64,000 nucleotides of DNA from Serratia surfactantfaciens (GCF_001642805.2 NZ_CP016948.1:2294001-2358000); one strand, 5' to 3'. Numbered from the stretch's first letter, positions 48,077 through 58,033 are shown. A program made the numbers and translations. The notes: generated by a model not told the origin, from the letters alone.

Positions 48077-48982
48077 TCATCTCCTGAATCCCTGGCGCAC
48101 ATTGCGCAGTAGCCGGCCGCCAACCGAGAACAACCCCAACCGCGCCAGACAATCGCCATACCATTTGATCATCTTGAACTTGCCGCTCAGACTGTGCCGC
48201 ACGATGCGCGACGAGTAATAATTGAACGCCTGGGCGTTCTCCGAATACAGCGAGGCCAGCAGGTGCTTGCAGGCGAATCCGCTGATATGGCGATCGCTGG
48301 GGCTGAGAAAGGTATTGATAAAGCGATCGCTGGCCTCCAAATTTAGCTTCGCCGTCATGCGCCCGTAGCGTCCTACGTCGAGAAACACCCCTCCGCCGGC
48401 GTCGTGTGCCACATGCGCGCCCAAATTGGTGGCATTGACTAAAAAGCCCCAATCCTGATGCTTATTGAGGAATTCGGGAAATAAAAAGCGGCGATCGCTT
48501 TTTTTACGTATGCTGATGGTGGATGAACGGATATCACCCATTTCCAGAAAAAGGAAATCTTCGCCGGAAGAACCGGATTTGTAGTTGAAGTTGAAGTCAC
48601 GTACCGAATCGCCGCTCACCTCCGCATAGTTACCGAAGATAATATCAATCTGGCGATCTTCATGTTTATTCATGCGGCGAATAATATAGTTGGTCGTGAA
48701 GTAATCATCAGAGTCGAGAAAAAACACGATCTCCGATTGCGCCAACCTGATACCTAAGTTACGCGATACCGCCGCATTGCTCTTCTTTTTTTTCTCATGC
48801 AACATCACGTTGCTATTGGTCGCTGCTATCTGGCGAATATATTTGATATCATCCTCGTCAGAGCAATCATCAACCAAAATCACCTGATAGTCGAACCCTT
48901 GGCAAGCGTTGAAAACCCGCTTCAGAGTTTTAGGCAGATAACGTGCACTATTATAAATAGGGATCACGATCGAGAAATCCAT
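48077..48982 (-). CDS. Family 2 glycosyltransferase
   Basis: A 301-residue GT-A enzyme. It has FSIVIPIYNSARYLPKTLKRV, VDDCSDEDD and VFFLDSDDYFTTNYI as the nucleotide and metal motifs. The C-terminal half (YYSSRIVRHSLSGKFKMIKWYGDCLARLG) is basic and may contact the membrane. It is 3 bases after the polymerase gene. Together with the two other transferases and the initiator, it suggests a repeat unit of about four sugars. Confidence 0.85.
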   Translation of the reverse strand: MDFSIVIPIYNSARYLPKTLKRVFNACQGFDYQVILVDDCSDEDDIKYIRQIAATNSNVMLHEKKKKSNAAVSRNLGIRLAQSEIVFFLDSDDYFTTNYIIRRMNKHEDRQIDIIFGNYAEVSGDSVRDFNFNYKSGSSGEDFLFLEMGDIRSSTISIRKKSDRRFLFPEFLNKHQDWGFLVNATNLGAHVAHDAGGGVFLDVGRYGRMTAKLNLEASDRFINTFLSPSDRHISGFACKHLLASLYSENAQAFNYYSSRIVRHSLSGKFKMIKWYGDCLARLGLFSVGGRLLRNVRQGFRR

Positions 48983-48985
48983 TTC

Positions 48986-50140
48986 TTAGCCCTCTAATTT
49001 AGAATTTATCATTTCTTTTCCACGGCAAAGCAACAATAACGACACGTTAAATACCGGGACCAAAAAATAGGTTTCCGTCAACGTAGTTAACAGGAAAACC
49101 ACCACCACCCAGCGCATGAATCGACTCAGCTTGCGCATGTTACCCAACAGGTGAAAATAACAGAAAAGCATGACAACAGAGGCGATGCCACCGGCCGAAT
49201 AAAACATGGCAATGAAGAAGAAATCGACGGGTTTATAAGGTTCTATATTCATACCGAACAGAGGATTGGGTAGTCCCACCGCCTGAAACATCTGCCAGGA
49301 GAACCAGACTCGCCCGGTCAACGCCTGGTTCAAGAGGACGTCCAATGCCGGATTGCTACCCCAGAGCATAACGCTGGCGAATTGAAAGCCGATAATGATC
49401 AACGTCAGCACGATGCAGACTTTTCTATTGGGGGCGACACGCAGCAGCGGCGCCAGCCAAAACAGCAATAACATCAACAACGCCAGCATAAAACAGGTGC
49501 GCGAATAGGAATACATCAGCACCGGGAGAATTAACGTCGACGCCGCCAACGACGCGATATTTTTCATTCCACGCGTTAATTTCGCATGGTCGATCAGGCA
49601 CAGCAGGGTGGCGAACAAGGCAAAAGAATAATACGCCAGGGTATTCGGGTTATCGAAACCCAGCGTTAATCTGTTGCCGTAACGCTCATCAAGATAAACA
49701 AATCCATTGGTGTAAAAGGTATAGGGAATGACCATCAGCAACCCTGCCACCACAAAGGCAATGGCAAACATTTCAGCGCCACGTCCCATGTCTATGCGGC
49801 GAAATAAAATTATCACCGCCGTACTGAATACCGCGCCAAAAAGATAATCGCCATGCCCGGTGGCAATATTAATCAGAAACAACAGAGCCAAAAAACCCGC
49901 AACCGCTTTTTCCGCCAGCGTAGCGATAAAAAATGCATAACCGACATAGAGCAACATCAGGCCATTAAGCCCCATCACGGTTTTATTAATCAGCTCGCTG
50001 TTGAACGATCCCGAGGTCAGGAAAGTTTTCACGAAAAACATCAGCAGAAAGGTCAATACGATGGATTGATTGACTAAATCCCGCGACTGATTATAACCGG
50101 CATTGGTATGCATTTGAAAATTGGAGGCGACTCTTTGCAT
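48986..50140 (-). CDS. wzy: Wzy-type polysaccharide polymerase
   Basis: A 384-residue protein with about ten hydrophobic helices and two larger loops, as expected for the inner-membrane polymerase joining repeat units at the periplasmic face. As usual for Wzy there is little sequence signature. Support comes from topology, the periplasmic loop around MLWGSNPALDVLLNQALTGRVWFSWQMFQAVG, and position among wzx and glycosyltransferase genes. Base composition is visibly more AT-rich than the flanking nar genes. Confidence 0.8.
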   Translation of the reverse strand: MQRVASNFQMHTNAGYNQSRDLVNQSIVLTFLLMFFVKTFLTSGSFNSELINKTVMGLNGLMLLYVGYAFFIATLAEKAVAGFLALLFLINIATGHGDYLFGAVFSTAVIILFRRIDMGRGAEMFAIAFVVAGLLMVIPYTFYTNGFVYLDERYGNRLTLGFDNPNTLAYYSFALFATLLCLIDHAKLTRGMKNIASLAASTLILPVLMYSYSRTCFMLALLMLLLFWLAPLLRVAPNRKVCIVLTLIIIGFQFASVMLWGSNPALDVLLNQALTGRVWFSWQMFQAVGLPNPLFGMNIEPYKPVDFFFIAMFYSAGGIASVVMLFCYFHLLGNMRKLSRFMRWVVVVFLLTTLTETYFLVPVFNVSLLLLCRGKEMINSKLEG

Positions 50141-50146
50141 AAGTGT

Positions 50147-50995
50147 TTACTCAGTAAAATAACTGCCCCATTCCTGCTCAATGTTTTTCGGCATGAGCTT
50201 GCTTAGCCCCGCGCCAGGCGTAAACGTCAACTCACCGAAATACACCTTCTCGCCGATCTGGTAGAAATCCACACGGACATAAGAGAACTGCTGCGCTGCC
50301 TGGCGAGCCAAACGCGTCATTTCGTCCAACCGCGTAGGGCGCGGCATCGGTTCGTCGGCATTCGGCAAGCTGATACGGATTTCGGTGCGGTTCCAGTCGA
50401 TATCAAAAATATCGCGCCGATGAGTGCCAAAACGCTGATAATCCACCTGGATGAACATGCGAATTTCATGATTGTCGTTGAAACAATGAAACTTGATATC
50501 GTTCGGCACCTGCTCGCCATCCAGCAACAGGCGCTCCACCATGATGCAGGGTTCGATATCCAGATAATGCTTTTCGCGACTCTGCTCGTAGAAGTTGCTG
50601 CGCATCCACGCGTTGCTGAGATCGTACAACTCCGCGTAGCTAACCTGCTGTTTGTCGAACACCAACCGGTTATAACCGCTGCCGTGGTTGGCTTTCAGTA
50701 CAAAGGCGTTGGGCAATTGCCTGAACATGTCGTAGCTGAGCTCGGTGCCATGCGCATACAGCTCTACCAGATACTCCTCGCCCCACAGACCGGCGATAAA
50801 TTCACGTACCTTGAACTTGTCCGACAAGGTGGTGTAGATGCTGCGCGGGTAAATTTTGCGTCGCATGATCTTTTCGCTGAAGCCGGTCGGTTTTGACAGG
50901 TGCGGCAGCTTCTTGAAATAGAGCGCGTATTTAACCTGATGGTGCCAGGCATCGGGCAGGCGCTTGGAAATGTTTTTAACCAGGATGTTTAACAT
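50147..50995 (-). CDS. TupA-like ATP-grasp protein
   Basis: A 282-residue protein. KPTGFSEKIMRRK, LSDKFKVREFI, NAFVLKANHGSGYNRL and YVRVDFYQIGEKVYFGELTFTPGAGL match the TupA-like ATP-grasp family common in polysaccharide clusters. Members form amide or ester links, such as attaching amino acids or polyglutamate to glycopolymers. It could therefore decorate the exopolysaccharide. The start overlaps the end of wzx by 20 bases. Confidence 0.83.
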   Translation of the reverse strand: MLNILVKNISKRLPDAWHHQVKYALYFKKLPHLSKPTGFSEKIMRRKIYPRSIYTTLSDKFKVREFIAGLWGEEYLVELYAHGTELSYDMFRQLPNAFVLKANHGSGYNRLVFDKQQVSYAELYDLSNAWMRSNFYEQSREKHYLDIEPCIMVERLLLDGEQVPNDIKFHCFNDNHEIRMFIQVDYQRFGTHRRDIFDIDWNRTEIRISLPNADEPMPRPTRLDEMTRLARQAAQQFSYVRVDFYQIGEKVYFGELTFTPGAGLSKLMPKNIEQEWGSYFTE

Positions 50996-52274
50996 GTTCT
51001 CTCCTTAATTTGCTGACAAGACGCGGCAAGCAGTAAAAACAGGTCAGCTGCAGTCGGGTAATTTTTCCGCCACGGAATAAACTGTTCAGCACGAAGAACG
51101 AAATGAATTCCGCCAGCAGCGTAGACACCGCCGCGCCGATCAGGCCGTAGCGCGGGATCAGCAGCAGATTCATCACCACGTTCGCCACTGCCACCAACGG
51201 CATCTTGATGGCGATAAAGCGATAGCCGGCGAACAGCACGATGCTGCGATAAGAAACTGTCCCCATTACCGAGAACAACGAGGTCAGCGTACAAATAGCC
51301 AGGATGCTGGCGGCCGGTTGGAAAGCGGCACCGTACAGCAGCGCAATGGCCGGGTGGGCGAACCACCACAGGCCCAGCAACACCGGCAACGATAGGCCCA
51401 AGACCACCAAATACAGCACCCGTATACGGTATTCTTGCTCCAACGGATCGCGACAGCTGGCAATGCCCGGCATCAACGAGGTGATCAGCGCCATCGGCAC
51501 GAAAACCCAGCCTTGGCTGAGGGTGGTGGCGGCACTGAACCAGCCTACCGCCTGCTCGCCGACCAGATTGCCCAGCATGATTTGATCGATGCGGGTATAG
51601 ATCACTATCGACAGGCTGGAGATGGCCAACGGCAGGCCCACCTTTAGCAAATAACGGCCATAGCGCCCGGCCTGGCGCGGCGTAACCTGCGGCGAGGCCG
51701 CCGCTTCCCCACGGAATAACCAGAGGCGCGCCAGGTAAGGTACGGCGCTGCTGAGGATGTAGGGTACCGCGAACCACACCAGCGGCAGCGCGGCGCTCAC
51801 CAGCGCCAGCCGCAGCCCGATCGACAGCAGCAGCGCCAGGTTGTTGATCAGCGTATTGCGTTTCGACTGCAGGCGGGCATCGTAATAAATCTTGTACACG
51901 TCCTGAATCGAGAAATAGGCACTGACAAGCAGCAACAGCGTCATCAGTTGGCTGGCGGGCGATTGGCTGAAATAGCTCCATGTCAGTATCGGCAGCGCTA
52001 CCACCAGGAACAGCCAACGGCGCAGGCGTATTGACGCCAGCATCAGGCGAATGCCGCTCGGCTGTCGGCGGGCGACGCGGTTGAAAATGATGCTGTCGGC
52101 GCCCAACTGCACCAGTGGCACCACGATGGCAATCGTCGCCAACAGATAGTTGAGAGCGCCAAACTGTGCGGGCCCCAGATAGCGCGCAACGTAAATGGAG
52201 ACGAAGATGCCGGACAGGCTGAGCGAAACGCGTTCGAGCATCAGCCACAGGGCATTGGTGATAATGGCCTTCAC
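50976..52274 (-). CDS. wzx: Wzx-type flippase
   Basis: A 432-residue MATE/PST-family membrane protein with about 12-14 hydrophobic helices. LMLERVSLSLSGIFVSIYVARYLGPAQFGALNYL at the N-terminus is the classic Wzx/RfbX start. It flips undecaprenyl-linked repeat units to the periplasm. The start codon is GTG at 52274 with GGGGAAT upstream, 4 bases after wzc. Confidence 0.87.
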   Translation of the reverse strand: MKAIITNALWLMLERVSLSLSGIFVSIYVARYLGPAQFGALNYLLATIAIVVPLVQLGADSIIFNRVARRQPSGIRLMLASIRLRRWLFLVVALPILTWSYFSQSPASQLMTLLLLVSAYFSIQDVYKIYYDARLQSKRNTLINNLALLLSIGLRLALVSAALPLVWFAVPYILSSAVPYLARLWLFRGEAAASPQVTPRQAGRYGRYLLKVGLPLAISSLSIVIYTRIDQIMLGNLVGEQAVGWFSAATTLSQGWVFVPMALITSLMPGIASCRDPLEQEYRIRVLYLVVLGLSLPVLLGLWWFAHPAIALLYGAAFQPAASILAICTLTSLFSVMGTVSYRSIVLFAGYRFIAIKMPLVAVANVVMNLLLIPRYGLIGAAVSTLLAEFISFFVLNSLFRGGKITRLQLTCFYCLPRLVSKLRREHVKHPG

Positions 52275-52278
52275 CCGC

Positions 52279-54462
52279 TTATTCCCCTGCCTGCGGGCGA
52301 TCTTCCCGATGGCTTGGGTAGGCGAAGTTGTAGTAGCTCATGTCGGTTGCCGCCTTCTTCACCATGCCGTTGAGGATCACGCCCTTGATCCCCACCCCAT
52401 TCTGTTCGAAACGACGCATGCTGGTTTCGATCTGCTTGACGGTATTCACCTCAAAACGCACCACCAGCAGCGAGGTGCCGGCGTGGTTGCCGACGATCGC
52501 CGCATCCGTCACCGCCAGAATCGGCGGCGTATCGATCAACACCAGATCGTAGTTTTGCCCGGCCCAGCGCAGAAAATCGGCGAAACGGCGGTGCATCAGC
52601 AGTTCGGACGGGTTCGGCGGTACCTGGCCGCGCGGCACGAAGTCCAGATTGGCGATGGCGGTTTTCCGCACCGCCTGTTCCGCCATCACGTTGCCCACCA
52701 GCAGGTCAGACAGGCCCTGATGCCCATCATCCGCCAGCCAGCGGTGCAGGAAGCCTTTGCGCATATCGGCGTCGATCAACAGCACCCGCTGCCCGGCCTG
52801 CGCCACCACCACCGCCAGGTTGGTGCTGGTAAAGCTCTTACCGCTTTCCGGGCTGGCACCGGAGACCATCAGAATGTTGTTCTTGGCCTCCATCATGGCG
52901 AAATGCAGGCTGGTGCGCAGGCTGCGGATCGCTTCCACCGAGAGATCCGTCGGCTCGGCCACCGCCAGGATTGGCAAACGTCGGCCGCCGGATTTAGGCA
53001 ACAGTTGGCGCTGCTCGCGGTTGCGCTTCACCTGCCACGGCGACAGCGGCACGGTGGCGTAGACGTTGATGCCCCGCCTCTCAAGGGTATCGATATCATT
53101 GATGCCGCGATGGAAGGCCGCGCGCAACAGCACGACCGAGACGGTGCCCGCCGCGCCCAGCAACAGCGCCAACAGCACGATCAACACCTTTTGCGGCTTA
53201 ATCGGCCGGATAGCGGTTTCCGCTTCGTCGATAATGCGGACGTTGCCGACCGTGCCGGCCTTGCTGATGCTCAGCTCCTGCTGCTTGTTCATCAACTGCA
53301 TGTAAACCTGCTGATCCACCTGCACGTCGCGGGTAAGGCGCAGGATCTCTTGTTGCATTTTCGGCAGCGTCTGCACCTGCTTACCCAGCCGCGCCTTTTC
53401 CGCCTCCAGCGTGGCACGCTTTTCCAACAGCGCCCGGTAAGCCGGGTGCACACGGGTATAGAGTTTGGAGATCTCCGCTTCCTTGAAGGTCAGCTCGTTG
53501 AGTTGGGCCTCGAGCTGCACCTGAGTATCCAGCACCGATTTGGCTTCCAGCGACAGATCCACCGAGTCGTTTTGCTGGCGGAATTGATTGAGCTGGGTTT
53601 CGGCGTTGTTCAACGAAGTTTGCGTTTGCGGCAGCTGCTGTTGCAGGAACGCCAGCATCCGCTGCGTTTCTTCCGTTTTGCGATCCACGTTCTGCTGCAG
53701 ATAGTTGTCGGTGATGTTCTTCAACATCGCCTCGGCGCTCTGCGGATCTTCGCTCGGCAGCGTAAAGGTCATGATGCCGCTGTCCTTGCCACCCGGCACC
53801 ACGTCCAGGTATTTGCGCAGCTCATCCACCGCTTTTTGACGCGCGACTTTCACCACGGTGAAACTGGCGCCCGGCGCTGCATCGAGCGCCGAAACGGTCA
53901 TGTTCCATCCGCCCTGTGCGACCGCCTGCCCGACCACGCCGCTGAACAGTTTGTCGCCGTCATGGCTCAATTCATAATGCTGCCCGTCGCGCACCGTCAG
54001 CGTCAGCGCTTCGTCCAGCATGTCCTCCGGCGTCGTCAGCGTGGCAATCTCCAGGACCGGCGGTTTTTCGCCGCTCAGCCGGGCAAAGCCTTTGCCGAAT
54101 ACCGGGAAATAGTCCGGGCTGACGCGCACCGTCAGGCCGAGGGCGTCCACCGTTTTGCCAAGCACGTAGCGCGACTTGACCAGCGTCACCTCATCCTCCG
54201 TCGCCGAACTTTGCCCCATCATCGAGCTGTCCAGCGTTTCGCGCAGCAGCGAATCGCCGGACAGCTGCTTCTCCACCTGCACCACCGCCGTGGCCTGGTA
54301 CACCGGGGTGGCCAACAGGGCGTAGACCACGCCCAGCACACCGGCCAAACCGGTCACGGCGGCGATCCGCCAACGGTTATCCCACAGCGGCCCGATTAGG
54401 CGCTCCCACTCCAGCTTTTCATCTTGTTCGGCCACCATAACGGACAGCGCATTGTTTTTCAT
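52279..54462 (-). CDS. wzc: Wzc-type polysaccharide copolymerase and tyrosine autokinase
   Basis: About 727 residues. The N-terminal Wzz domain (first helix IAAVTGLAGVLGVVYALLA, periplasmic coiled coil to about 430, second helix VLIVLLALLLGAAGTVSVVLL) is fused to a cytoplasmic BY-kinase. The kinase has Walker A SGASPESGKSF, Walker A' VLLIDADMRKG and Walker B YDLVLIDTPPIL. The C-terminus carries a short tyrosine cluster (SYYNFAYP). It controls chain length and export through Wza. The ATG at 54462 has AAGGA 7 bases upstream; an ATG at 54480 would add six residues. No wzb phosphatase gene accompanies it. Confidence 0.9.
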   Translation of the reverse strand: MKNNALSVMVAEQDEKLEWERLIGPLWDNRWRIAAVTGLAGVLGVVYALLATPVYQATAVVQVEKQLSGDSLLRETLDSSMMGQSSATEDEVTLVKSRYVLGKTVDALGLTVRVSPDYFPVFGKGFARLSGEKPPVLEIATLTTPEDMLDEALTLTVRDGQHYELSHDGDKLFSGVVGQAVAQGGWNMTVSALDAAPGASFTVVKVARQKAVDELRKYLDVVPGGKDSGIMTFTLPSEDPQSAEAMLKNITDNYLQQNVDRKTEETQRMLAFLQQQLPQTQTSLNNAETQLNQFRQQNDSVDLSLEAKSVLDTQVQLEAQLNELTFKEAEISKLYTRVHPAYRALLEKRATLEAEKARLGKQVQTLPKMQQEILRLTRDVQVDQQVYMQLMNKQQELSISKAGTVGNVRIIDEAETAIRPIKPQKVLIVLLALLLGAAGTVSVVLLRAAFHRGINDIDTLERRGINVYATVPLSPWQVKRNREQRQLLPKSGGRRLPILAVAEPTDLSVEAIRSLRTSLHFAMMEAKNNILMVSGASPESGKSFTSTNLAVVVAQAGQRVLLIDADMRKGFLHRWLADDGHQGLSDLLVGNVMAEQAVRKTAIANLDFVPRGQVPPNPSELLMHRRFADFLRWAGQNYDLVLIDTPPILAVTDAAIVGNHAGTSLLVVRFEVNTVKQIETSMRRFEQNGVGIKGVILNGMVKKAATDMSYYNFAYPSHREDRPQAGE

Positions 54463-54489
54463 TTTCTGTTCCTTATTCATCCTGCGGAC

Positions 54490-55623
54490 TCACCAGTTGC
54501 GCACGCGCAAGGTAGCCTCGCTGAGATCGTTAAAGCTGCTGATGGTCGGCACCAGCTGGCTGATCAAACGGTTCCAGCGCGCGACCGGCGCCGCAGTGAC
54601 GTACACGACGTCGTAAGGTTGCAGCTGAAATTCAGCGCCCATCGCCAGCGCGCTGGCGTCTGAAAGATCGAACTGGTACAGCGTCGCCAACCGCTGCGGC
54701 TGTTTGCCGCCGCTCGGTCGGATCACAAATACCCCGGTCGCATCCGCCACCGTCTGGCTGATCCCTTCGGAAGAACCGAGGGCTTCGGTCAGGGTCATGC
54801 CGCTGCGGTCCATCTTCAGCGTCGTTTGTTTGCCCACCTCGCCCATCACGAACACTTTCAACTCGTCATTGCGCGGGACGTAAAGGATATCGCCCGGTTG
54901 CAGCAGCGCGTTTTGGCTGATGTCGCCGCGCTGCATCAGCGCCTGCAGCGAGATGGCCCGCTCCTTGCCCTGATGGGTCAGCACGACGTTGCGCCAGTCG
55001 GCGTTGTCCGTCAGGCCGCCGGCGGCGTTGATCGCATCCAGAATGGTCAGCGGCACGTTGGTGATTGCCTGCTGGCCGGAGGTTTTCACTTCGCCGGTGA
55101 CATAAGCCTTCTGCGAGCGGAACGCGGCGATACTGACATCCACCTGCGGGCTTTCCACATACTGTGCCAGACGGCCGGCGATCAGACTGCGCACTTCGGT
55201 GACGGTCTTGCCCACCACCGCCACGCGCCCGATATAGGGATAAAAGATCGTGCCATCCGCATGCACCCAGTTGCCGGTGTCGCTGGCGCTGCGGTACTGC
55301 CCGGCCGGTGTGGTCAACTCGGGATGATCCCAGACGGTGACGTTCAACACGTCGCCGACGCCGATGCGGTATTGATAACTCTGCAACCGCCGATCCAGCG
55401 CCGGGTTCGGCCGGGCGACCGGTTCTATGCGCCGCATTTTCTGCAGCAGCATCGGCGACATGCGATAGACCTGTACCTGGTTGTTCAAATCGAAATCGTC
55501 GTCTTGCTGCACGACGATGGCTTTTCCACTGGTCGGTAAATGCGAGCCGGGGACCACCGTACAACCGCTCAACAGCGCGGAGGTACAGACCAACGGCATC
55601 AAAAGAGGCAAATGAAAATTCAT
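54490..55623 (-). CDS. wza: Wza-type outer membrane polysaccharide export lipoprotein
   Basis: 377 residues. A lipoprotein signal peptide ends in the lipobox LLSGC (about residue 21). The poly-export domain [27 protein letters not shown] is followed by SLBB domains ([46 protein letters not shown]) and a C-terminal amphipathic helix region with conserved Trp ([14 protein letters not shown]). It forms the octameric outer membrane channel. It overlaps no gene and lies 45 bases after the initiator gene. Confidence 0.93.
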   Translation of the reverse strand: MNFHLPLLMPLVCTSALLSGCTVVPGSHLPTSGKAIVVQQDDDFDLNNQVQVYRMSPMLLQKMRRIEPVARPNPALDRRLQSYQYRIGVGDVLNVTVWDHPELTTPAGQYRSASDTGNWVHADGTIFYPYIGRVAVVGKTVTEVRSLIAGRLAQYVESPQVDVSIAAFRSQKAYVTGEVKTSGQQAITNVPLTILDAINAAGGLTDNADWRNVVLTHQGKERAISLQALMQRGDISQNALLQPGDILYVPRNDELKVFVMGEVGKQTTLKMDRSGMTLTEALGSSEGISQTVADATGVFVIRPSGGKQPQRLATLYQFDLSDASALAMGAEFQLQPYDVVYVTAAPVARWNRLISQLVPTISSFNDLSEATLRVRNW

Positions 55624-55668
55624 GGGGTTACCGTGATAGACGGGCTGCTGTCGCAGCCCGTGAGAGGA

Positions 55669-56718
55669 TTAGCGACCAACGGTCGGGTTGTCGCTAAGCA
55701 CCGTTGCCTGCCGCGGTTCGCGCAGCATGGCGAAATAGCCGCAAAAACAGAACAGGAACGCCACCAGCATCAGGCTCTCCTGGAGCTTCAACACTTCGCT
55801 GCAAATGCCGATGCAGGCCAGCGTCACCGCCAGCATGGTGCTCATGGCCAGCGCCTGGCGCGCATTGAGCCCGCGGCGCATCAGAATATGGTGCAGATGG
55901 TCACGGCCCGCTTTGAATGGGCTTTGGCGACGCAACAGGCGGCGCACCATCACGGTCACCATGTCCATCAGAGGAATGGCGATCAGCCACAGCGCGGTGA
56001 CCGGGCGCATCACCGCCTGTGGCCCCTGCGTCGCCAACAGCACCAGCCACAGCACGCTAAAGCCAATCACCATGCTGCCGGCATCGCCCATAAAGATTTT
56101 GTTACGCGCGCCGAACAGGCTCAGGTTGAACAGCAGATAAGCTGCCAGCGCGACGAGCAGACCCAGGCACCACAGCGCCAGGTCTTCCCGCCCGCCCAGT
56201 CCAAACACAACGGCCAACGCGACGAAGGTAACGCAGGACAAGGCGCCCAGTTGCCCGTCGATGCCATCCACCATGTTGTAGGCGTTGATCGCCCCCCAGA
56301 CCGCCAGCGGCGTGAGCAGCAGCGCGCCATAGCCGAGCATCACTTCCTGATGCCCCCAGACATAGCCCAGAGAGGAGAGTTGCATCCCTGCCGCCAGCAT
56401 CATCGCCAGCGCGATCCCTCCCTGCACCATGACGCGCGGCGCCACGGGCAGATCAAAGCGGTCATCCAGCACGCCCAACACCACCAGCGCCGTGACGCAC
56501 AGCAGGTAGATCGTGCTGTCGGGCAGCCAGGCGGGTTGCCACAGCGTCATCAGCGTCAACGTCAGGTATACGGCGATGCCGCCGACCAGCGGAATATGCC
56601 CCAGATGTTGCTTGCGCGCATTGGGCTTATCCACTAACCCCACCGCCAAAGCGGCCCGACGGGCAATAAGCACCCAGGCGACCGCCAGCACAAATATCAC
56701 GCTCAGTTGATATAACAT
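55669..56718 (-). CDS. WecA-like undecaprenyl-phosphate sugar-1-phosphate transferase
   Basis: A 349-residue polyprenyl-phosphate N-acetylhexosaminyl-1-phosphate transferase with about 11 helices. DDRFDLP, NAYNMVDGIDG, NKIFMGDAGS and the HIH-type AGRDHLHHILMRRG motif are diagnostic of the WecA family. It starts the repeat unit by moving HexNAc-1-P from UDP to undecaprenyl phosphate. It is first in the exopolysaccharide operon, with GGAGG before the ATG and the ops element 19 bases upstream. The symbol is left open because housekeeping wecA is expected in the ECA locus. Confidence 0.88.
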   Translation of the reverse strand: MLYQLSVIFVLAVAWVLIARRAALAVGLVDKPNARKQHLGHIPLVGGIAVYLTLTLMTLWQPAWLPDSTIYLLCVTALVVLGVLDDRFDLPVAPRVMVQGGIALAMMLAAGMQLSSLGYVWGHQEVMLGYGALLLTPLAVWGAINAYNMVDGIDGQLGALSCVTFVALAVVFGLGGREDLALWCLGLLVALAAYLLFNLSLFGARNKIFMGDAGSMVIGFSVLWLVLLATQGPQAVMRPVTALWLIAIPLMDMVTVMVRRLLRRQSPFKAGRDHLHHILMRRGLNARQALAMSTMLAVTLACIGICSEVLKLQESLMLVAFLFCFCGYFAMLREPRQATVLSDNPTVGR

Positions 56719-56736
56719 CGTTCCTCCAGCGATTAA

Positions 56737-56770
56737 GCACGCTACCGCCCTTGAGTTACAGCTCCCAATG
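56737..56770 (-). promoter_or_regulatory. JUMPstart element with ops site for RfaH
   Basis: On the minus strand GGGCGGTAGCGTGC at the downstream end contains the full ops core GGCGGTAGCGTGC (56737-56749). It is preceded by CATTGGGAGCTGTAACTCAA, which aligns with the rest of the JUMPstart sequence. RfaH loads here and suppresses polarity in long polysaccharide operons. It lies between the epimerase gene and the WecA-like gene, so the RfaH-dependent unit is 56718 down to 44398. Confidence 0.88.
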
Positions 56771-56891
56771 CGCTATTAGCAAAAACAAAATTGATCCTGC
56801 CAGGATATAAGTCAGCATGAGTTAATCCTGAAAATGCAGATTTATCCGCTTGTCGGCGGAAATACATAAATAACGCCAGCGTGCGGTTAAG

Positions 56892-57854
56892 TTATCGGTC
56901 AGAAAACTCATGTTTAATGGTTCTTTCGATGGCCGAATCAAGTTCCACCGGCGCTACGAAATCATTCTTCACATTGGTTTTAAATTGCGTTCTGGCGCAG
57001 AATTTCTGCACTCTGACGCGGCTGATTGGGAATTTTTTTCGACTTATTTTACTCACAACATCTAATGCGGTCGCCCCGCAGATTCCCACTGCATAGGGAA
57101 TGCGAATCGTCTTATTTTCACGACCAAGAGAAGAGGAAATAACCTCAACCAGTTGATTCATCGTGAAGTCTGGTTTATCAACGTAGTTGCTGACCTGATA
57201 GCTGGATTGCTGATCCAGCGCGTGTTCCAATCGTGCGGCAATATTTTCAACATACGCCATCGACTTCATATTATTGCCGCTGCCGATCATCACGAATCGG
57301 CCGCTGGCGATCTGACGGAACAGGTTATACACGTTGCCGCGATTCCCTTCGCCGAATACCACCGTCGGGCGAATGATGGTCAGCTTGTTTTCACTATCGG
57401 CTTTGCGCCACGCTTCATAAACGTATTCCGCTTCGAGCTTGGATTTGCCGTAGTGATTGAAGGGTTCGAAACGCCCCTCTTCGCCAGTCTCTTGTTTGAC
57501 GAAACCATAAACGGCGACCGATGAGGTGAAAATGATTTGGCGGATATTCAACGCGGAAGCGGTCATGCAGACATGGCGTGCACCTTCGACGTTGACCTGG
57601 TAGTAGAGCGAAATGGGGTCGACATTGTCCTGATGCTCCGCAGCCAGATTAATGATGGCGTCACAGCCCGTCAGCGGTTGCTGCAAGGTCTCGGGCTGAG
57701 TCACATCACCGTACTGGTAGAGCGCCGGAAAGTGCTCGCTGGGCCGTTTATCCACGATGATCAGCGTCAGATCATCGCGTGCACTGAGACGTTTCGCCAG
57801 GCGCGTTCCGATAAAACCGGCCCCCCCGATAATAGCTACTTTACGCTTATCCAT
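56892..57854 (-). CDS. NAD-dependent epimerase/dehydratase
   Basis: A 320-residue extended short-chain dehydrogenase. GGAGFIGTRLAKRL gives the Rossmann glycine motif. INLAAEHQDNVD, FTSSVAVYG and the active-site Tyr-x3-Lys in HYGKSKLEAEYVY are typical of nucleotide-sugar epimerases and dehydratases. A sugar-nucleotide precursor role for the exopolysaccharide is likely, though the gene is upstream of the ops element and separated from the operon by 173 bases. The C-terminus is basic and less conserved. Confidence 0.83.
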   Translation of the reverse strand: MDKRKVAIIGGAGFIGTRLAKRLSARDDLTLIIVDKRPSEHFPALYQYGDVTQPETLQQPLTGCDAIINLAAEHQDNVDPISLYYQVNVEGARHVCMTASALNIRQIIFTSSVAVYGFVKQETGEEGRFEPFNHYGKSKLEAEYVYEAWRKADSENKLTIIRPTVVFGEGNRGNVYNLFRQIASGRFVMIGSGNNMKSMAYVENIAARLEHALDQQSSYQVSNYVDKPDFTMNQLVEVISSSLGRENKTIRIPYAVGICGATALDVVSKISRKKFPISRVRVQKFCARTQFKTNVKNDFVAPVELDSAIERTIKHEFSDR

Positions 57855-58033
57855 AATTTGTCACTCAGCAGGTTCTCATTATTCCCGTCACAACATTGAG
57901 ACAGGACGCTAATACGCGTTAGGTAATGAGATTCAGACTGGACAAATCGAATCAGGCTTTCAAATAACAAATAATGAAATAAAAGATTTCATTAAATGTG
58001 AAATTATCGCTAAAGATAAAACCTCATTCAGTG

